Shown in pieces: positions 11,854-23,800 of a stretch of DNA of 64,000 nucleotides. A model generated the notes under the pieces. It had not been told where the DNA came from and ran no database searches. It saw only the letters and a program-made list of their open reading frames with translations. The position numbers and the translations under genes were made by a program. Source of the stretch: Cotesia glomerata (lineage: Eukaryota > Arthropoda > Insecta > Hymenoptera > Braconidae); NCBI RefSeq assembly GCF_020080835.1, contig NC_058165.1, forward strand, positions 2,765,771-2,829,770, written 5' to 3'. Each line of letters begins with the position of its first letter. The first letter of the stretch is position 1.

Positions 11854-13295
11854 CCGTGTAAAAAAAAATTGTCCCAAAAATGTGACATAGCTTGGGACAT
11901 CCAAACGTGACACAATTTGGGACAATTTTGGGACATCTTAGAAATAAACAGAAATTTTAAAATAGTGCATTTAAGTAATTTTTCGTCAATTTTACGTATT
12001 TTTTTAAAGATTTTCAGAGAACTTTAAATCAGTTGGAAATAAGTAAATTAATGACAAAAAAACGCCATTCTTAATACAAGTCGGTAACATCGAAAAAAAA
12101 ATTTAATCGTGTTTTACAGGTTTTTTTTTTTCAAATTTGTAACTGCAATTTTCCCTATTTTTTTGGTTTTTTGAGATTTTTTCAATTTTTAAACGTTAAC
12201 GGGGCACTGGGCTAATTAACGTTCAGATTTAGATTCAGTAAATTAAAATACAAAAGAATCATACTTGATCCGGGTCCACAAGAATTTTTTCATCGCCGTG
12301 ACTGCAGTTTTATGCATTTTTTTGGGGTTTTTTGCATTATGCTCAAAATTGGAGGGTTACCGGGTCAAACGGACTTGAAATTCGGATTCAGTGGGTCAAT
12401 ATTCATTTCGATAGGTAGGTGCAATCCAAAGTACATACCAATTTTTTTTGTGTGCCGGAGTTATGTATGATCATATATTTTGGATATATTCTATGTTACA
12501 ACTATATTTATTAGAATATTTGTCAGACAATTAAAAATTTAAAAAATTTAGGCATTATAACGATATCACAATATTTGATTATAAAAATATACAATGTTAT
12601 AATTTTTTTTATCAACTGTTGTTTTATTAAAAAGTATAAAAATTACGATAAAATAGTGTCATTTATTGTTTTCTTGTAATTAATGAAATTTATCTCAGAG
12701 GCAATTTATTGAAAGGGTTCAGCTATCAATCTATCTTATAGAAAATTGAATTCTTTACAAAAAAGGTCCTTTGCAATTTAGGTGTCAAATCAAAAGTTTA
12801 GGAGAAAAAATCAAAAAACCACGACTTTTGAGCAAAAATCGAATGTACAATTTTTTACTGGCGAGGTAACTCATAAATTGGAAATAAACTGTCAGAGCTT
12901 TTAAAGAGGAAGGATTCCTCTACAACTTCTGCCCATGGTCAAATGAATATCATGAAATGTCGCTATGCTATAGATAATTTAAGCAAAAAAAATTATTTTA
13001 ACGGGTTAATTATATGGGAAAACTTTAAATTCATCCAGCGAGTACTTAAAATTGAAATTAAGAACTATCCCTTGGTGAGAATTTTTTTTTCTATGTTCAG
13101 AACAATATTCCGTCAATAGAGTGAGAAAAAAAAAATAGTCGTCTCAAATGAAGCACCCTAATATATATGCATTGGGAGATGAAACTCAGTGAACGGACTG
13201 TACGTCCTATACTTCCTTAAAGGAGAGAAAAGCTGGATATCTTGGGCTACTGCGCTCAGTCTCAACATAATTAATTTTATTATCATTTCTATCTA
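11854..13295. other. Intergenic DNA with degenerate repeats, no gene seen
   Basis: GGGACA/TGTCCC-rich sequence lies at 11870-11940 and partly self-complements. Two loosely similar segments of about 200 bp (roughly 12110-12300 and 12300-12480) share a T-run, a CTGCAGTTTT-like patch and a GGG(T/C)-rich patch. The open stretch on the minus strand at 13180-13265 is too short to call. No gene is supported. Confidence 0.4.
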
Positions 13296-13536
13296 CACGG
13301 TGAGAAATTTCCATTATTTTTTATTCTGCATGGATTTTAGATATTACAATGGTGCATATTACTAGTGAACCTTATTGACTCAGAATGAAATTCTACAATG
13401 GCCCATAGTAATTTCCGAAACAAATGAAATCAGACATAGTAAATGGTAGAAATTGAAATGTACCATAGTAAAATGAAATATGCAATAATTTAAATTTCCG
13501 AATGTACTATAGCAAAAAAAATAAGAAAACGTTTGT

Positions 13537-13675
13537 AATAGTATATTACATACCTAGGCCAGTAAAATAAGAAAAGTCTCAGATCACATGTAATTGTTGG
13601 CCGAGGCGAAGCCGAGGTTGACAAACATGTGATCTGAGGCTTTCTTATTTACTGGCCAAGGTGTGTATACTATTT
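13537..13675. repeat. 140-bp palindromic MITE (copy 2)
   Basis: This is the same foldback as at 1191-1330. The arms begin ATAGTATATTACATACCTAG and end with the complementary GTGTGTATACTATT. The centre carries GGCCGAGGCGAAGCCGAGG. Confidence 0.7.
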
Positions 13676-13780
13676 TTCTGCTCGACGTAGCCGGAATGTG
13701 GCAACTTTGTTTAGCGCAGTGGCCAGAAAGTTGCCACTTTCCGGCTGGAGGGCAGAAAAAAAATAAAAAATTTTAGAGTA

Positions 13781-13917
13781 ATAGTATATTACACACCTAG
13801 GGAAGTAAAGTAAGAAATGTCTTAGATCACATGTAATTGTTGGCCGAGGCGAAGCCGAGGTCAACAAACATGTGATCTGAGGCTTTCTTATTTACTTCCC
13901 GTGGAGTGTATACTATT
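13781..13917. repeat. 140-bp palindromic MITE (copy 3)
   Basis: This third copy has the arm variant GGAAGTAAAGTAAGAA in place of GGCCAGTAAAATAAGAA. The equivalent change is present in the opposite arm (ATTTACTTCCC). The arms therefore changed together, which suggests the hairpin was corrected against itself or belongs to a separate subfamily. Confidence 0.65.
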
Positions 13918-14846
13918 TTTTTGCTCGACGAAGGCAGGAAGCGGCACTTTCGTTTAGCGCAGCGGGCCGAAAGTTGACGCTTTCTGCCCGTCGAGCAAAA
14001 AAAAATGTTTTTAGCAATCAAAAAAAATATCAAACCAAACAAGATTTTTTTTGTTTGCAATAATTTTTAAAAATATTTTTTTAAAATATAGTTTTTTTTA
14101 TTTTTTTTTTTTTCATTTTTAACAATGTAGGATTTATTTTGACAGTTAATTTTATTATGAATAATTATAAACACAATATATAACTTTTAAATTATTTTTT
14201 ATTATTATTAGAAGTGTCGGTTGCAGGTTAACCATCAAATGTTTGTTTTCATTTTAATTTTTCACGGTAAATTATTAAATATTTTATTATTTATGAATCT
14301 TACAAATTTTCATTAACTATTCATGTGTTGATGGATTTATAAACTAATATTTATTTAAAACTTAATGTTTATTGCAATTTTCATAACACCGTTAACCACT
14401 ACTGATAGCGTCTGTAGACTTATGTTGACAAAACAAAAAACAGCACGAAAAAATGAAAGAGCGCGCGTCGCGACTGACGCGCATACGTTTACTATGGGAC
14501 ATTTGAAAATTTCATAGTCACAATTTTAAATTTAAATCGAGTACACGTGACTAAATGTGAAACTTTTTTATAAATTTTTATTGTCGACTGAGCAACAGAA
14601 ATTTTACTATGGAACTATAATGAAAAGTTTTAAGCACACTAACAGTTTTTGTTCTGTCAGTTTACGAAAATTTTTTATATATGTTTATGTAACAGTTGCA
14701 TGGTCAAATTTACTATGGTCCCTAGTAAATATTGATTGGTACAATATGATATTCTTAAATTTTTATGGTAATATTTTGAATTGAGTCATTAAGGTTCAGT
14801 CTTATTATGTATGCATAGTAAATTTCTACAGAAATTTCTCACCGTG

Positions 14847-15552
14847 TAAGGAGTCGGCTCAAGTAAAGTATACTTTAAATGAAAAAAATAAAATTAGCAA
14901 GAGAAAATTAAATATCTTGCTCTACTCACTGCGTCCACCATTTTATAACAAATTTGTCAAAGAAAAAATAGTCTTCTGTTAATTTAGTCTGCCGATATGT
15001 ACCCTTTGGCAAGGTCATCGTCAATGCGATTTCTAAGTATTTTATGCACGGAGAAAAATCCTACTTTTATGTATGGTCGTTGTAAAATGATGTCTTAGAG
15101 ATATATCATTGAAAATGTGTTCAGATTATTATTAAGGCATAGTTGTAATATTTATTACTACTTTTGTAACTAAATAAACTTTTCTAAATAATTAATACTG
15201 TTAAAATTATTTTTTTTAAACATAATTTATGGTAATAAATTGGCAAGAAAATAAAAATAAAAAAAAAATTGAAATTTTAAATTAAAAAAAATTTTTTTTT
15301 TATTTTTCAGCTACTATTATTATTATTATTATTTATTATTACCAGTAGTACAGTTTGCTGTTAGCAGGACTCTTTTACATTTTTCTCTTAAATCTAATAA
15401 ATTTTTAATAACACAACATTTTAAATATATAAATATACTCATAAAATTCACTTTTTTTATAAATAACTAAACATTTATAGGTTTCTTTTAGTTCATGCAT
15501 CTTCTTTGGTTATCTCTCCTTTGGATATATTATCTGTATCTTTTAGATCTTA
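14847..15552. other. AT-rich spacer, no gene seen
   Basis: This is low-complexity DNA with T and A runs. A minus-strand ATG GTG GAC GCA followed by GTGAGT at about 14926-14942 looks like a tiny first exon, but no matching downstream exon was found. Confidence 0.35.
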
Positions 15553-16046
15553 TTACCCTGTATCTTTTCGTCGTTCTATCTCCTTGAAGTAAATGCAAAT
15601 TTCTTTGATTGGAGGACCTCTCAGTAGCTGTCTTATGCATGCATCCAGGTCTGCTTGATACTTTCCTTCTATGAGCTTTTGGAGCGCGGTTCCAACTTTA
15701 GCGGAGCACAATTTTCTAGCCTCCGCACAGATGAACAAGTGATTGAGTGCCTCAAGTTCTGTTGTGTAAATCCTGCAGTTAGTGTTACGGTAGCTCTTTT
15801 TGTGTGCTTTACCATAATTTCCGCACCTTAGTCGAGTCCATATTTCTTTCATCCAGCCGTCAAGAGATGGATCGTTCCAGTAAGGTTCCGTACCTGTGCT
15901 TGTTTTAACAAATTTATATATTTGACTGAAAGAGGACTCCATAATTTTCTTGTTGTTGTTGTTGTTCTGCTGGTTGTTAAGGTGTTGTAAGCCTGCGTTA
16001 AGACGTTCTTCAATTTGGCTTGAGTCTGCTTTATTACACGCTTTAT
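15553..16046 (-). pseudogene. LINE (non-LTR retrotransposon) ORF2 C-terminal remnant
   Basis: An open frame runs on the minus strand from about 16046 to the stop at 15553. It includes an Asn/Gln-rich run followed by SFSQIYKFVKT, then WTRLRCGNYGKAHKKSY and CRIYTTELEALNHLFICAEA. The pattern LRCGN, a basic stretch, then C-x(n)-E-x-L-x-H-LF-x-C is the post-RT cysteine/histidine tail I associate with jockey/I-like LINEs. The polymerase domain is absent, so this is a 5'-truncated dead copy. Confidence 0.55.
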
Positions 16047-17032
16047 ATTAGCTTCACTTGTATGTCAGTTTGTCAGTATGTCAGAAACTCTCCGTGGGTA
16101 ATCTGCGCGCCTGCGGCCTTTCTTGGTTCTGGTAGCCGTTTCTCAGGCTCGCTCTCCGAAATCGAACTCTGATTCCCCGTATTTATAATATTTATAAATA
16201 ATTATTTTTTATTAGCTTCACTTGTATGTCAGTATGTCAGTATGTCAGTATGTAACTCTCCGTGGGTAATTTGCGCGCCTGAATATTTTTGATAATCAAC
16301 AAATAATAGTTTTAAAAAAAAAACTAAAAAATCACGCTTTTATAAATAAACCAAACTGAAAGTAAAAAAGTTTGGAAAATCCAAAAGTGCACGCCTCATA
16401 ACGCTCAATCATTTTTTAAGAAAAAAATTAATTGTGTAATTGATTAAAAAAAAAAAATTATAATTAAGTAATTTCTTACAGAGTATTTTTTATTTTTTTT
16501 CTAAATATCGGCGCCCTTTTTTCTTGTCATATGCGCACGCAGTCTAAAAAAATCTAGCTTGATCAAGTGGCGCCATAGTTTTCACGTGACAAATAAGAAA
16601 AGTTCGTTTGGCTTTGTACGGTTGTATCCGTGAATTTTAATAAAAATTCAATTTAAAAAAAAATACATAAGCTAGGCCACTGATATGAAATACGGACCCA
16701 GTTCATCGAATTCTTAAACTAATAAAAAAGGTCCAGTCTTGAAATATCAATTTGTTCGGGAGTAATCGTTGGTACATCCAAAATGGGGTGACATCCGGAC
16801 GTCCACGTAAAATTTTTTTCAAAATGGTTTTTTTTTCAAAATAGCAACATGAAATGATTTTAGAAAGTAAAAGATGGTTTAATTTAAGTGTTTTTCGGTG
16901 TACATCGACTTATATTATTGAATTAGTGTAATATGGTTGTGATAGAGGCATTTAAAGATCACAAAATTGCTTGATCTTGACGAGTCGAGTATAAAGCACA
17001 ACCTCACGCGCTTCGCGCTGTGAGGCGTGCAA
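16047..17032. repeat. TATGTCAG microsatellite-bearing direct repeats and spacer
   Basis: A segment beginning TTAGCTTCACTTGTATGTCAG and ending CTCCGTGGGTAAT-TGCGCGCCTG occurs twice, at about 16049-16115 and 16214-16281, each with a short run of TATGTCAG units. The rest is AT-rich. A GC-rich hairpin, CCTCACGCGC-TTC-GCGCTGTGAGG, lies at about 17001-17024. Confidence 0.5.
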
Positions 17033-17443
17033 AATAAATAATAGTTTAAAAAAACTAAAAACACGCTTTTTATAGAAAACCAAACTAAAAAATAGAAAAT
17101 AAATTTAAATTAAGAATAGTGTTAAAAATTTCAATAAATATAAATTAATAATAGTGTAAATAAAAAAAATGTATTTTATTTTAAAAAAAGCGTGAGGTGC
17201 ATGGTGTCAATAGTTATAAATATTTTATTGACAGATATGAGTAGAGTGATTATCATTTTGATAATATCTTAAAAAGCACCCCACGCTTTTTTTAAAATAA
17301 AATACATTTTTTTTATTTACACTATTATTAATTTATATTTATTGAAATTTTTAACACTATTCTTAATTTAAATTTATTTTCTATTTTTTAGTTTGGTTTT
17401 CTATAAAAAGCGTGTTTTTAGTTTTTTTAAACTATTATTTATT
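17033..17443. repeat. Long inverted repeat, ~168-bp arms with ~75-bp loop
   Basis: The left arm 17033-17200 and right arm about 17276-17443 are almost perfect reverse complements. They run from AATAAATAATAGTTTAAA on the outside to AAAAAAAGCGTG(A/G)GGTGC on the inside. Transcription across it would give a long near-perfect hairpin. Part of an arm-like sequence also occurs at about 16300-16375. Confidence 0.8.
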
Positions 17444-17580
17444 CCAGATTAAATTAGGAACATCCTCACACTTCATCTCTTTCAGTGCTTTCATCCAGTC
17501 TTTGCTCCATTTTGAGGGATTACCGTTTAAAATGCTCCTGCACTCTTCTCTGAGACATTTTTTTGGCCATTTTTCAGCTA
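17435..17580 (-). CDS. Orphan putative terminal coding exon (unknown protein)
   Basis: After a good minus-strand acceptor (TTTATTTAG, AG at 17582-17581), a frame of 47 complete codons ends in TAA at 17435. It includes AEKWPKKCLREECRSILNG and ends CEDVPNLIWNK. It has balanced base use, three Cys and four Trp, unlike the AT-rich surroundings. I do not recognise the domain and find no upstream exon before the ACAP start at 17896. The stop codon overlaps the right arm of the adjacent inverted repeat, so it may be a gene fragment moved with that repeat. Confidence 0.35.
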
Positions 17581-17599
17581 CTAAATAAAATAATTAATT

Positions 17600-17895
17600 T
17601 ATTAACTTTAGTATTTTTAAAGTTTCAAACTTAGCGCTTTACGCTAAGACTTGCGCAGAATTGTAAACCGATAAATTACACACAACACCCGAAGGTACTC
17701 GAAAGCGCCCGAAGTAAATCGAGTGTTTACATGTAGGCACGATCACAGTGAAAAATAATTTCGTTTACTTAATTTATATTTACATTTAAAAATATTAATT
17801 TAATTATTTGTTTCTTTATTAATTACCGAATTTATGAAAACTTTAAAAGTAAATAAATTTGTTTGGATAAATTAATAAATAAATAAAATAAAATC
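17600..17895 (+). promoter_or_regulatory. Probable ACAP promoter and 5' UTR
   Basis: The stretch at about 17635-17740 is richer in CG than its surroundings and includes the stem CTTAGCGCTTTACGCTAAG. It lies just upstream of the ACAP initiator ATG at 17896. The call rests on position and composition only. Confidence 0.35.
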
Positions 17896-20800
17896 ATGAA
17901 GACTTTGATAGACTTTGATGAATGTCTTCGAGATACTCCAAAATTTCGGTATTATTTTCTTTTATTTTATTATTATTATTTTTTTCAATTTTACTAGTGA
18001 GTTTATTATAAATCATTATTAATTAATTAATTAATTTAATCAGTCAATAAAAATTTTTTGGATCAGCTGTTAATTTCTTTGTTCACGCTCTGTATTGTTT
18101 ACTTGTTACTTTCACGCAATTTTTTTTTAATTATCCATTGTTATATTTTTTATAAAATTTTAATTTTCTAAATTTTATTTTTATTTTTATGATTTACAAT
18201 TTTATGGCTATTTTTTAATTTTTTTTTTAAATAAATTTGTTTTTAAAAAATGTCAATTTTTTTTTAATAATTTATTTTTTTATAAAATTTATAAAATTAA
18301 TTTTTATTTTAATTTTAGATCATGCATCGAAACTGTCGAAGGAAATATAGATCAGCTGGAGCAAAAATTAGACAAGGTAAATTAAATAACTATTGTTATT
18401 ATTTATTAGTTTATTTATTATTATTGTTAAATTGATCGTGTTAACGGTAGATTGTTTTTTATAGGTATTAAAATATTGTAATTTAATGATTGATGCTGGA
18501 AAAACATTCGTCGGACAACAGAAGTAAGTTTTTTTTTTTATTCGTAGTTTTTTTTTTTTTTATGCTGGTCAGAAATGTATGAGTCATTTCGACTTTCGCA
18601 CCAATTATTGACAGTTGTATAATATAAGGATATGTCATATCCGTTTTAATTTTTTTATTACAAAAATTTTATTATTAAAAATTAGTATTTTATAAAAATA
18701 AATTTAGCAGACATTTAAAAATTTTTAGAATTTTTCTTATTAAAAAAATTGAAAAAAAATTCCACATGTAGAAAATTTAAAAAACAATTTTTTTTAATAT
18801 TTTTTTTAGCTCTAATTTAATTAATAAAAAAAAATGTAAAAAATTATTTAATGTCTATAATGCTAGTTTTACTATCATTATTTTATATTGTTTATAAATA
18901 ATATTTTTTCAGCCAGTTCACTAGCAGCCTGTGGGAATTATCTCAATACTTTACCGATGATGAAAAAGTAATGAGTTTTTTAAATAAATTAATCCAGGCA
19001 TTGCAAGAAATGAATAAATTCCACACAATACTGTTGGATCAAGCATCGAGAACAGTTGTTAGAGACCTCAGTGCTTTTATAAAAAGGTATTATTATAATA
19101 ATAACTATTGTCGATAATTACAGTGTGGTGAGTGACCTGACTGTTTCTTTGAGGAATTGTGGGCACAAAGATTTAAAAAAAAAATTTCTTTATTTTAAAA
19201 TTCATTTTTAGTTTTTTGAATTTAAGTTATAAGTTTAAGTTCAAATTCTAACTGAAACATAAGAAATACGGGAAAAATTGTAAGGACCATTTTTATTTTA
19301 ATAATTAAAAATTAAAACAAACCAGTAACTTTGCAGTCACTATGTGACTGCCGTGATTTATGAACTGTAAAAAATTAAAATTTTAGTTTATTAAATAATG
19401 ACTTTTGTTAAATTGCATTGTATTTTTTTAGATATTGACGTTTTTAAAGATATAAGCTCATTCCGACGTTACACTCATCAAAAGCTTTCATTTGAGTACC
19501 CACATGCATTTTCATATATTTCTCATATATACATATAGACATATATATAATACATTAGGGTGTGCCAAAATGTAACTTCCGTGAAGAACCTTTTAAAATT
19601 GGAATTTTGAGTTCTGCTTTTAAAAGCAGCTGTGTTTAGGCCTTTCCTTAGATATTTTTGAGTGAGACGATAAATTTGATTTTCATAGAATTTTTTTAAC
19701 AAGAGCTTAGTTTGGGCACTTCCGCTGAAAATTCAAAATTTGGCCGGAAGTGCCCAATTAAATCTCCTGCTAAAAAATTCTATGAAAATCAAATTTATTG
19801 TATCACCCCAAAATATCTTAGGAAATGCCTAAGCACAGCTGCTTTTAAAAGCGGAACTCAAAATTTCAATTTTATAAGATTCTTCACGAAAGTTACATTT
19901 TGGCACACCCTAATAATACATATAAATATATGAAATATATGAAAAATTGATGTGGGTACTCAAATGAAAGGTCTCGACGAGTGTAACATCAAGATGAGCT
20001 TATATCTCTAAAAATCCCAATATTTTACAAGATACGCGGTCATTTCTTAATTATGTATCTAGAGATAGAGCATTTTCGAATGCAGCCTAAATAAACACAT
20101 TTTTCAAAATAAATTATAAAAAAAATTTATCTTAATTTAAATTAATAAAATTCCAGTGACGTCAAAAAAGCCAAAGAATCCCGTCACTACTTCGAGAAAA
20201 TCTCCAACGACCTGGACATCGCTTTAAACCGCAACTCCCAAGTCCCCAAAACCCGGCCATCTGAGTCCGAAGAAGCCTCAAATATCCTCTCAGCTACCCG
20301 ATCATGTTTCCGCCACACCGCTTTAGACTACGTCCACTCCCTAACAATGTTACAATCCCGCCGACGTCACGAAATCCTCGGCTCCTTACTCAACTACATG
20401 CACGCGTGCTTCACCTACTACCACCAAGGCTCAGACCTAGCCCAGGACTTAGATTCCTTTTTAAAGGACCTAAGCGAGGACTTGATAACAATGCGCCAGG
20501 AATCTTCAAAGCTAGAAAAAGAAATGGAGAACCGCCACGTGTATGTAACCAGCCGTGATTTGGTTCCTTCAATTACCGAAGGTCCAAATAAGAAACGAAT
20601 GGAAGGATATTTATTCAAGCGGACCAGCAACGCCTTCAAGACCTGGAACCGCAGGTGGTTCTGCTTAAAAGACCACCAATTAGTCTACAAAAAACGAACT
20701 GGAGATGATGAGTACACAGTAATGGAAGAAGACTTGCGTCTCTGTACAGTAAAGTCAATCGTAGATTGCGAGCGACGTAATTGCTTTGAAGTCTTGAGTC

Positions 20801-23800
20801 CCACTAAGAGTCATATTCTTCAGGCTGATAGTGAAGAGATGTACCTTGCTTGGGTAACAGCGATGCAGCAGGCTATTGGCGCTGCAATTCAACGAGGCAC
20901 TAGTTCTTATACACTGTCTCCAATTAAGACGTTGGAGTTCCAAAGGAACAATTCAAGAGGACCTATTAGACCAGGTCCTAAATTAAAAACCAGAGTTTGG
21001 GAGCAATTATTGAAGATTCCAGGGAATGACACTTGCTGTGACTGCGGGAGTTTAAATCCTAAGTGGGCTAGCATCAACCTGGGCATCACTTTGTGCATAG
21101 AGTGCTCTGGGATCCATCGGAGCCTCGGTGTTCACTATAGTAAAGTCAGGTCATTGACCTTAGATGACTGGGAGCCGGAGATTTTGAAGGTACTGTCATA
21201 TAATTGTTTTTTTTTTTTTATTTAATTGTTTGTACATAAGTACATTAGCTTTTAGCTATTCATATTTACACGGAAAAAAGTAAACTGTAATATTCACTCG
21301 GATTCCGGTTAATTTTTATAGTTTCAAACAGTAAAGCGGACATCTGGGTGGCAAAAATATAAATATTACAGAACTTAATGTAGAAAGTATAAAAGCCACA
21401 ATTTATAATTTAATATTCTAAATAAGTGATTAGTAGCTGTCATTGTAGTAAATAACGACTCTTTCATCTTAAAAAATTACAGTTTCAAACAGTAAAAATT
21501 GCCATTTCAATATATAGTCGATATTATGAGGAGAAGGGGAACTGAGATTAGAAGGGGGTCTCCCTCTAGGAGAATTTAACGTTTCAAACAGTAAAAATTA
21601 TACTTTTAAAATATACATTTTAACAGTCCTAGCAAGTCAATAATTACAGTTTGATTTTTAGCGTCGCGTCATTTTAAATAAATTAAAAAATTTATTTCAT
21701 TTTAGTTTTCAATGCTCCAAATAGAAATGTTTTTTTACTTTGGTAATAAATTTTTTTTCGTAACAAAATAACAATTTTTCAAATAAAAACATGCCCGAGA
21801 TAGCAAAAAACATCCTTACAGAGAATCACCCATATACAATTTCCGATGGTAGTTTTTCCCATAACCGAACTGATGTAACTACAAATGAATATTCAATAGA
21901 AATTGTTACAAATTTCGGCACCTTGAATTTCACATTATTTTTCTTTGTTAGGTAATGGCTGAATTAGGGAACAATGTTGTTAATAATGTCTACGAAGCGG
22001 TGAAGATTGATCAGGAAGTTACTAAAGCGACTCCTAAGTGTATTAACAGCATCCGCGAAGCTTGGATCAAAGCTAAATATGTTGATAAGAAGTTTGTTAA
22101 GCCTTTTGATAATTCTGTAGTTCCTGCGAGTGGCCAGAGGGATATTATGCGCTTCAGGAAGTGGAGTGTTAGGAAACTTAGGAGAAGGCCGAGGAGTCAT
22201 AGGAAGATTGGGAAGAATAAAGAAGGGATTAATGAAGTTGATGATGAAGTTTGCGAGGATGAGGATAGTTCTGTTAGCTCTGATGATAAGGAACAAAAGA
22301 ACTCTTTGGTGGAGGGCAAGGAAGTGGGGATAGAGGGGGATAAAGAGGAGGTTGATAAAAAGGAGGATAAAGAGGATGTTTTGATGTTTGGGTGTGATTT
22401 ACCCAAACCATTTATTGAAAGTAACCTTGAGCTTAGCTCGGATCAGGATTCTACTGCGGGAGAGGAAGAGGAGTTTGCGGAGGAGGAGGATATTGAAAAT
22501 TTATACCCTGATATGTTGCTGTATAAAGCTGCGGAGGCACATAACCTGCCGGTTATGTGCACTGCTTTGGCTGCTGGGGCTGATAAAATGTGGTGCAATG
22601 TTAATGACAGGGGACGTACTGCACTTCATCAGGCGATTATTAGTGTAAGTTACTTTTTTTTAATTATTTATTAAAATAAGCTTATTGGTAATATAGTGTT
22701 TTGAAATATTCATTGAAAAAATTAAAAAAGTACACTTTGCAAATTATATATCTATAGATTACTGAGAAATTGAAACTAGCAACCTTACAGTCACTGTGTA
22801 ACTTGAGAAGAATAAATAAATAAAATTTTGGTTTATTAAATAATGAATTTTGGAAATTGCACTGTACTTTCTTAAATATAGATATTTTTAAAGATATAAG
22901 CTCGTCTTGATGTTACGCTCATTAAGTGCTTTCATTTGAGTACCCACATGGCATTTTTTATATATTTTATATATATGGTATTTGTGAAATATATAAATAT
23001 ATAAAATATATGAAAAATTGATACGGGTGCTCGAATGAAAGGTCTCGATAAGAGTAACATCAGGATGAGCTTATATCGTTAAAAATGTTGCTAGTTGACA
23101 AGATAGCAATGTCATTTCTTAATTATTGACATTTTTAAAGATATAAGCTCATCCTGACGTTACACTCTTCGAGAGCTTTCATTTGAGTACCCACATGCAT
23201 TTTCATATATTTTTCATATATACATATATATAATATATGTAAATATATAAAAAATTGATGTGGGTACTCAAATGAAAGGTCTCGATGAGTGTAATGTCGA
23301 AGTGAGATTATATCATTAAAAATGTCTCTGGTCGACAAGATACGAGGTCATTTCTTAATTATTGACATTTTTAAAGATATAAACTCATTCCGATGTTACA
23401 CTCTTCGAGAGCTTTCATTTGAGTACCCACATGCATTTTCATATATTTTTCATATATACATATATATAATATATGTAAATATATAAAAAATTGATGTGGG
23501 TACTCAAATGAAAGGTCTCGATGAGTGTAATGTCGAGGTGAGCTTATATCTTTAAAAATGTCAGTAGTTGACAAAATACAAGGTCGTTTCTTAATTATTG
23601 ATATTTTTGAAGATATAAGCTCATTTCAAAGTTACATTCATCAAGAGCTTTTAGTTGAATACCCACATACATTTTTGATATATTTTTCATATATACATAT
23701 ATATAATATATATAAATATATGAAAAATTGATGTGGGTACTCAAATGAAAGGTCTCGATGAGCGCAATGTCGGAGTTAGATTATATCTTTACAAATGTCA

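Larger units (their letters stand above)
13296..14846. mobile_element. TA-flanked TIR element containing two nested MITEs
   Basis: The termini are CACGGTGAGAAATTTC at 13296 and its complement ending at 14846. TA dinucleotides sit directly outside both (13294-13295 and 14847-14848), typical of Tc1/mariner insertions. The interior lacks a transposase ORF. Repeated TACCATAGTAAA/TTACTATGG motifs occur inside, and two copies of the 140-bp palindromic MITE lie at 13537-13675 and 13781-13917. Confidence 0.6.

Noticed and set aside
13827..14060. 77-codon minus-strand frame with Cys/Arg repeats
   Set aside because: It overlaps MITE arms and GC-rich inverted segments; it is a shadow of repeats.
14926..14942. 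Tiny minus-strand first exon ATG GTG GAC GCA + GTGAGT
   Set aside because: Twelve coding bases with no partner exon recognised downstream; cannot be supported.
20304..20558. Arg/Pro-rich overlapping frame within ACAP exon 5
   Set aside because: An alternative frame of a well-supported exon; the GC-rich codon use explains its openness.
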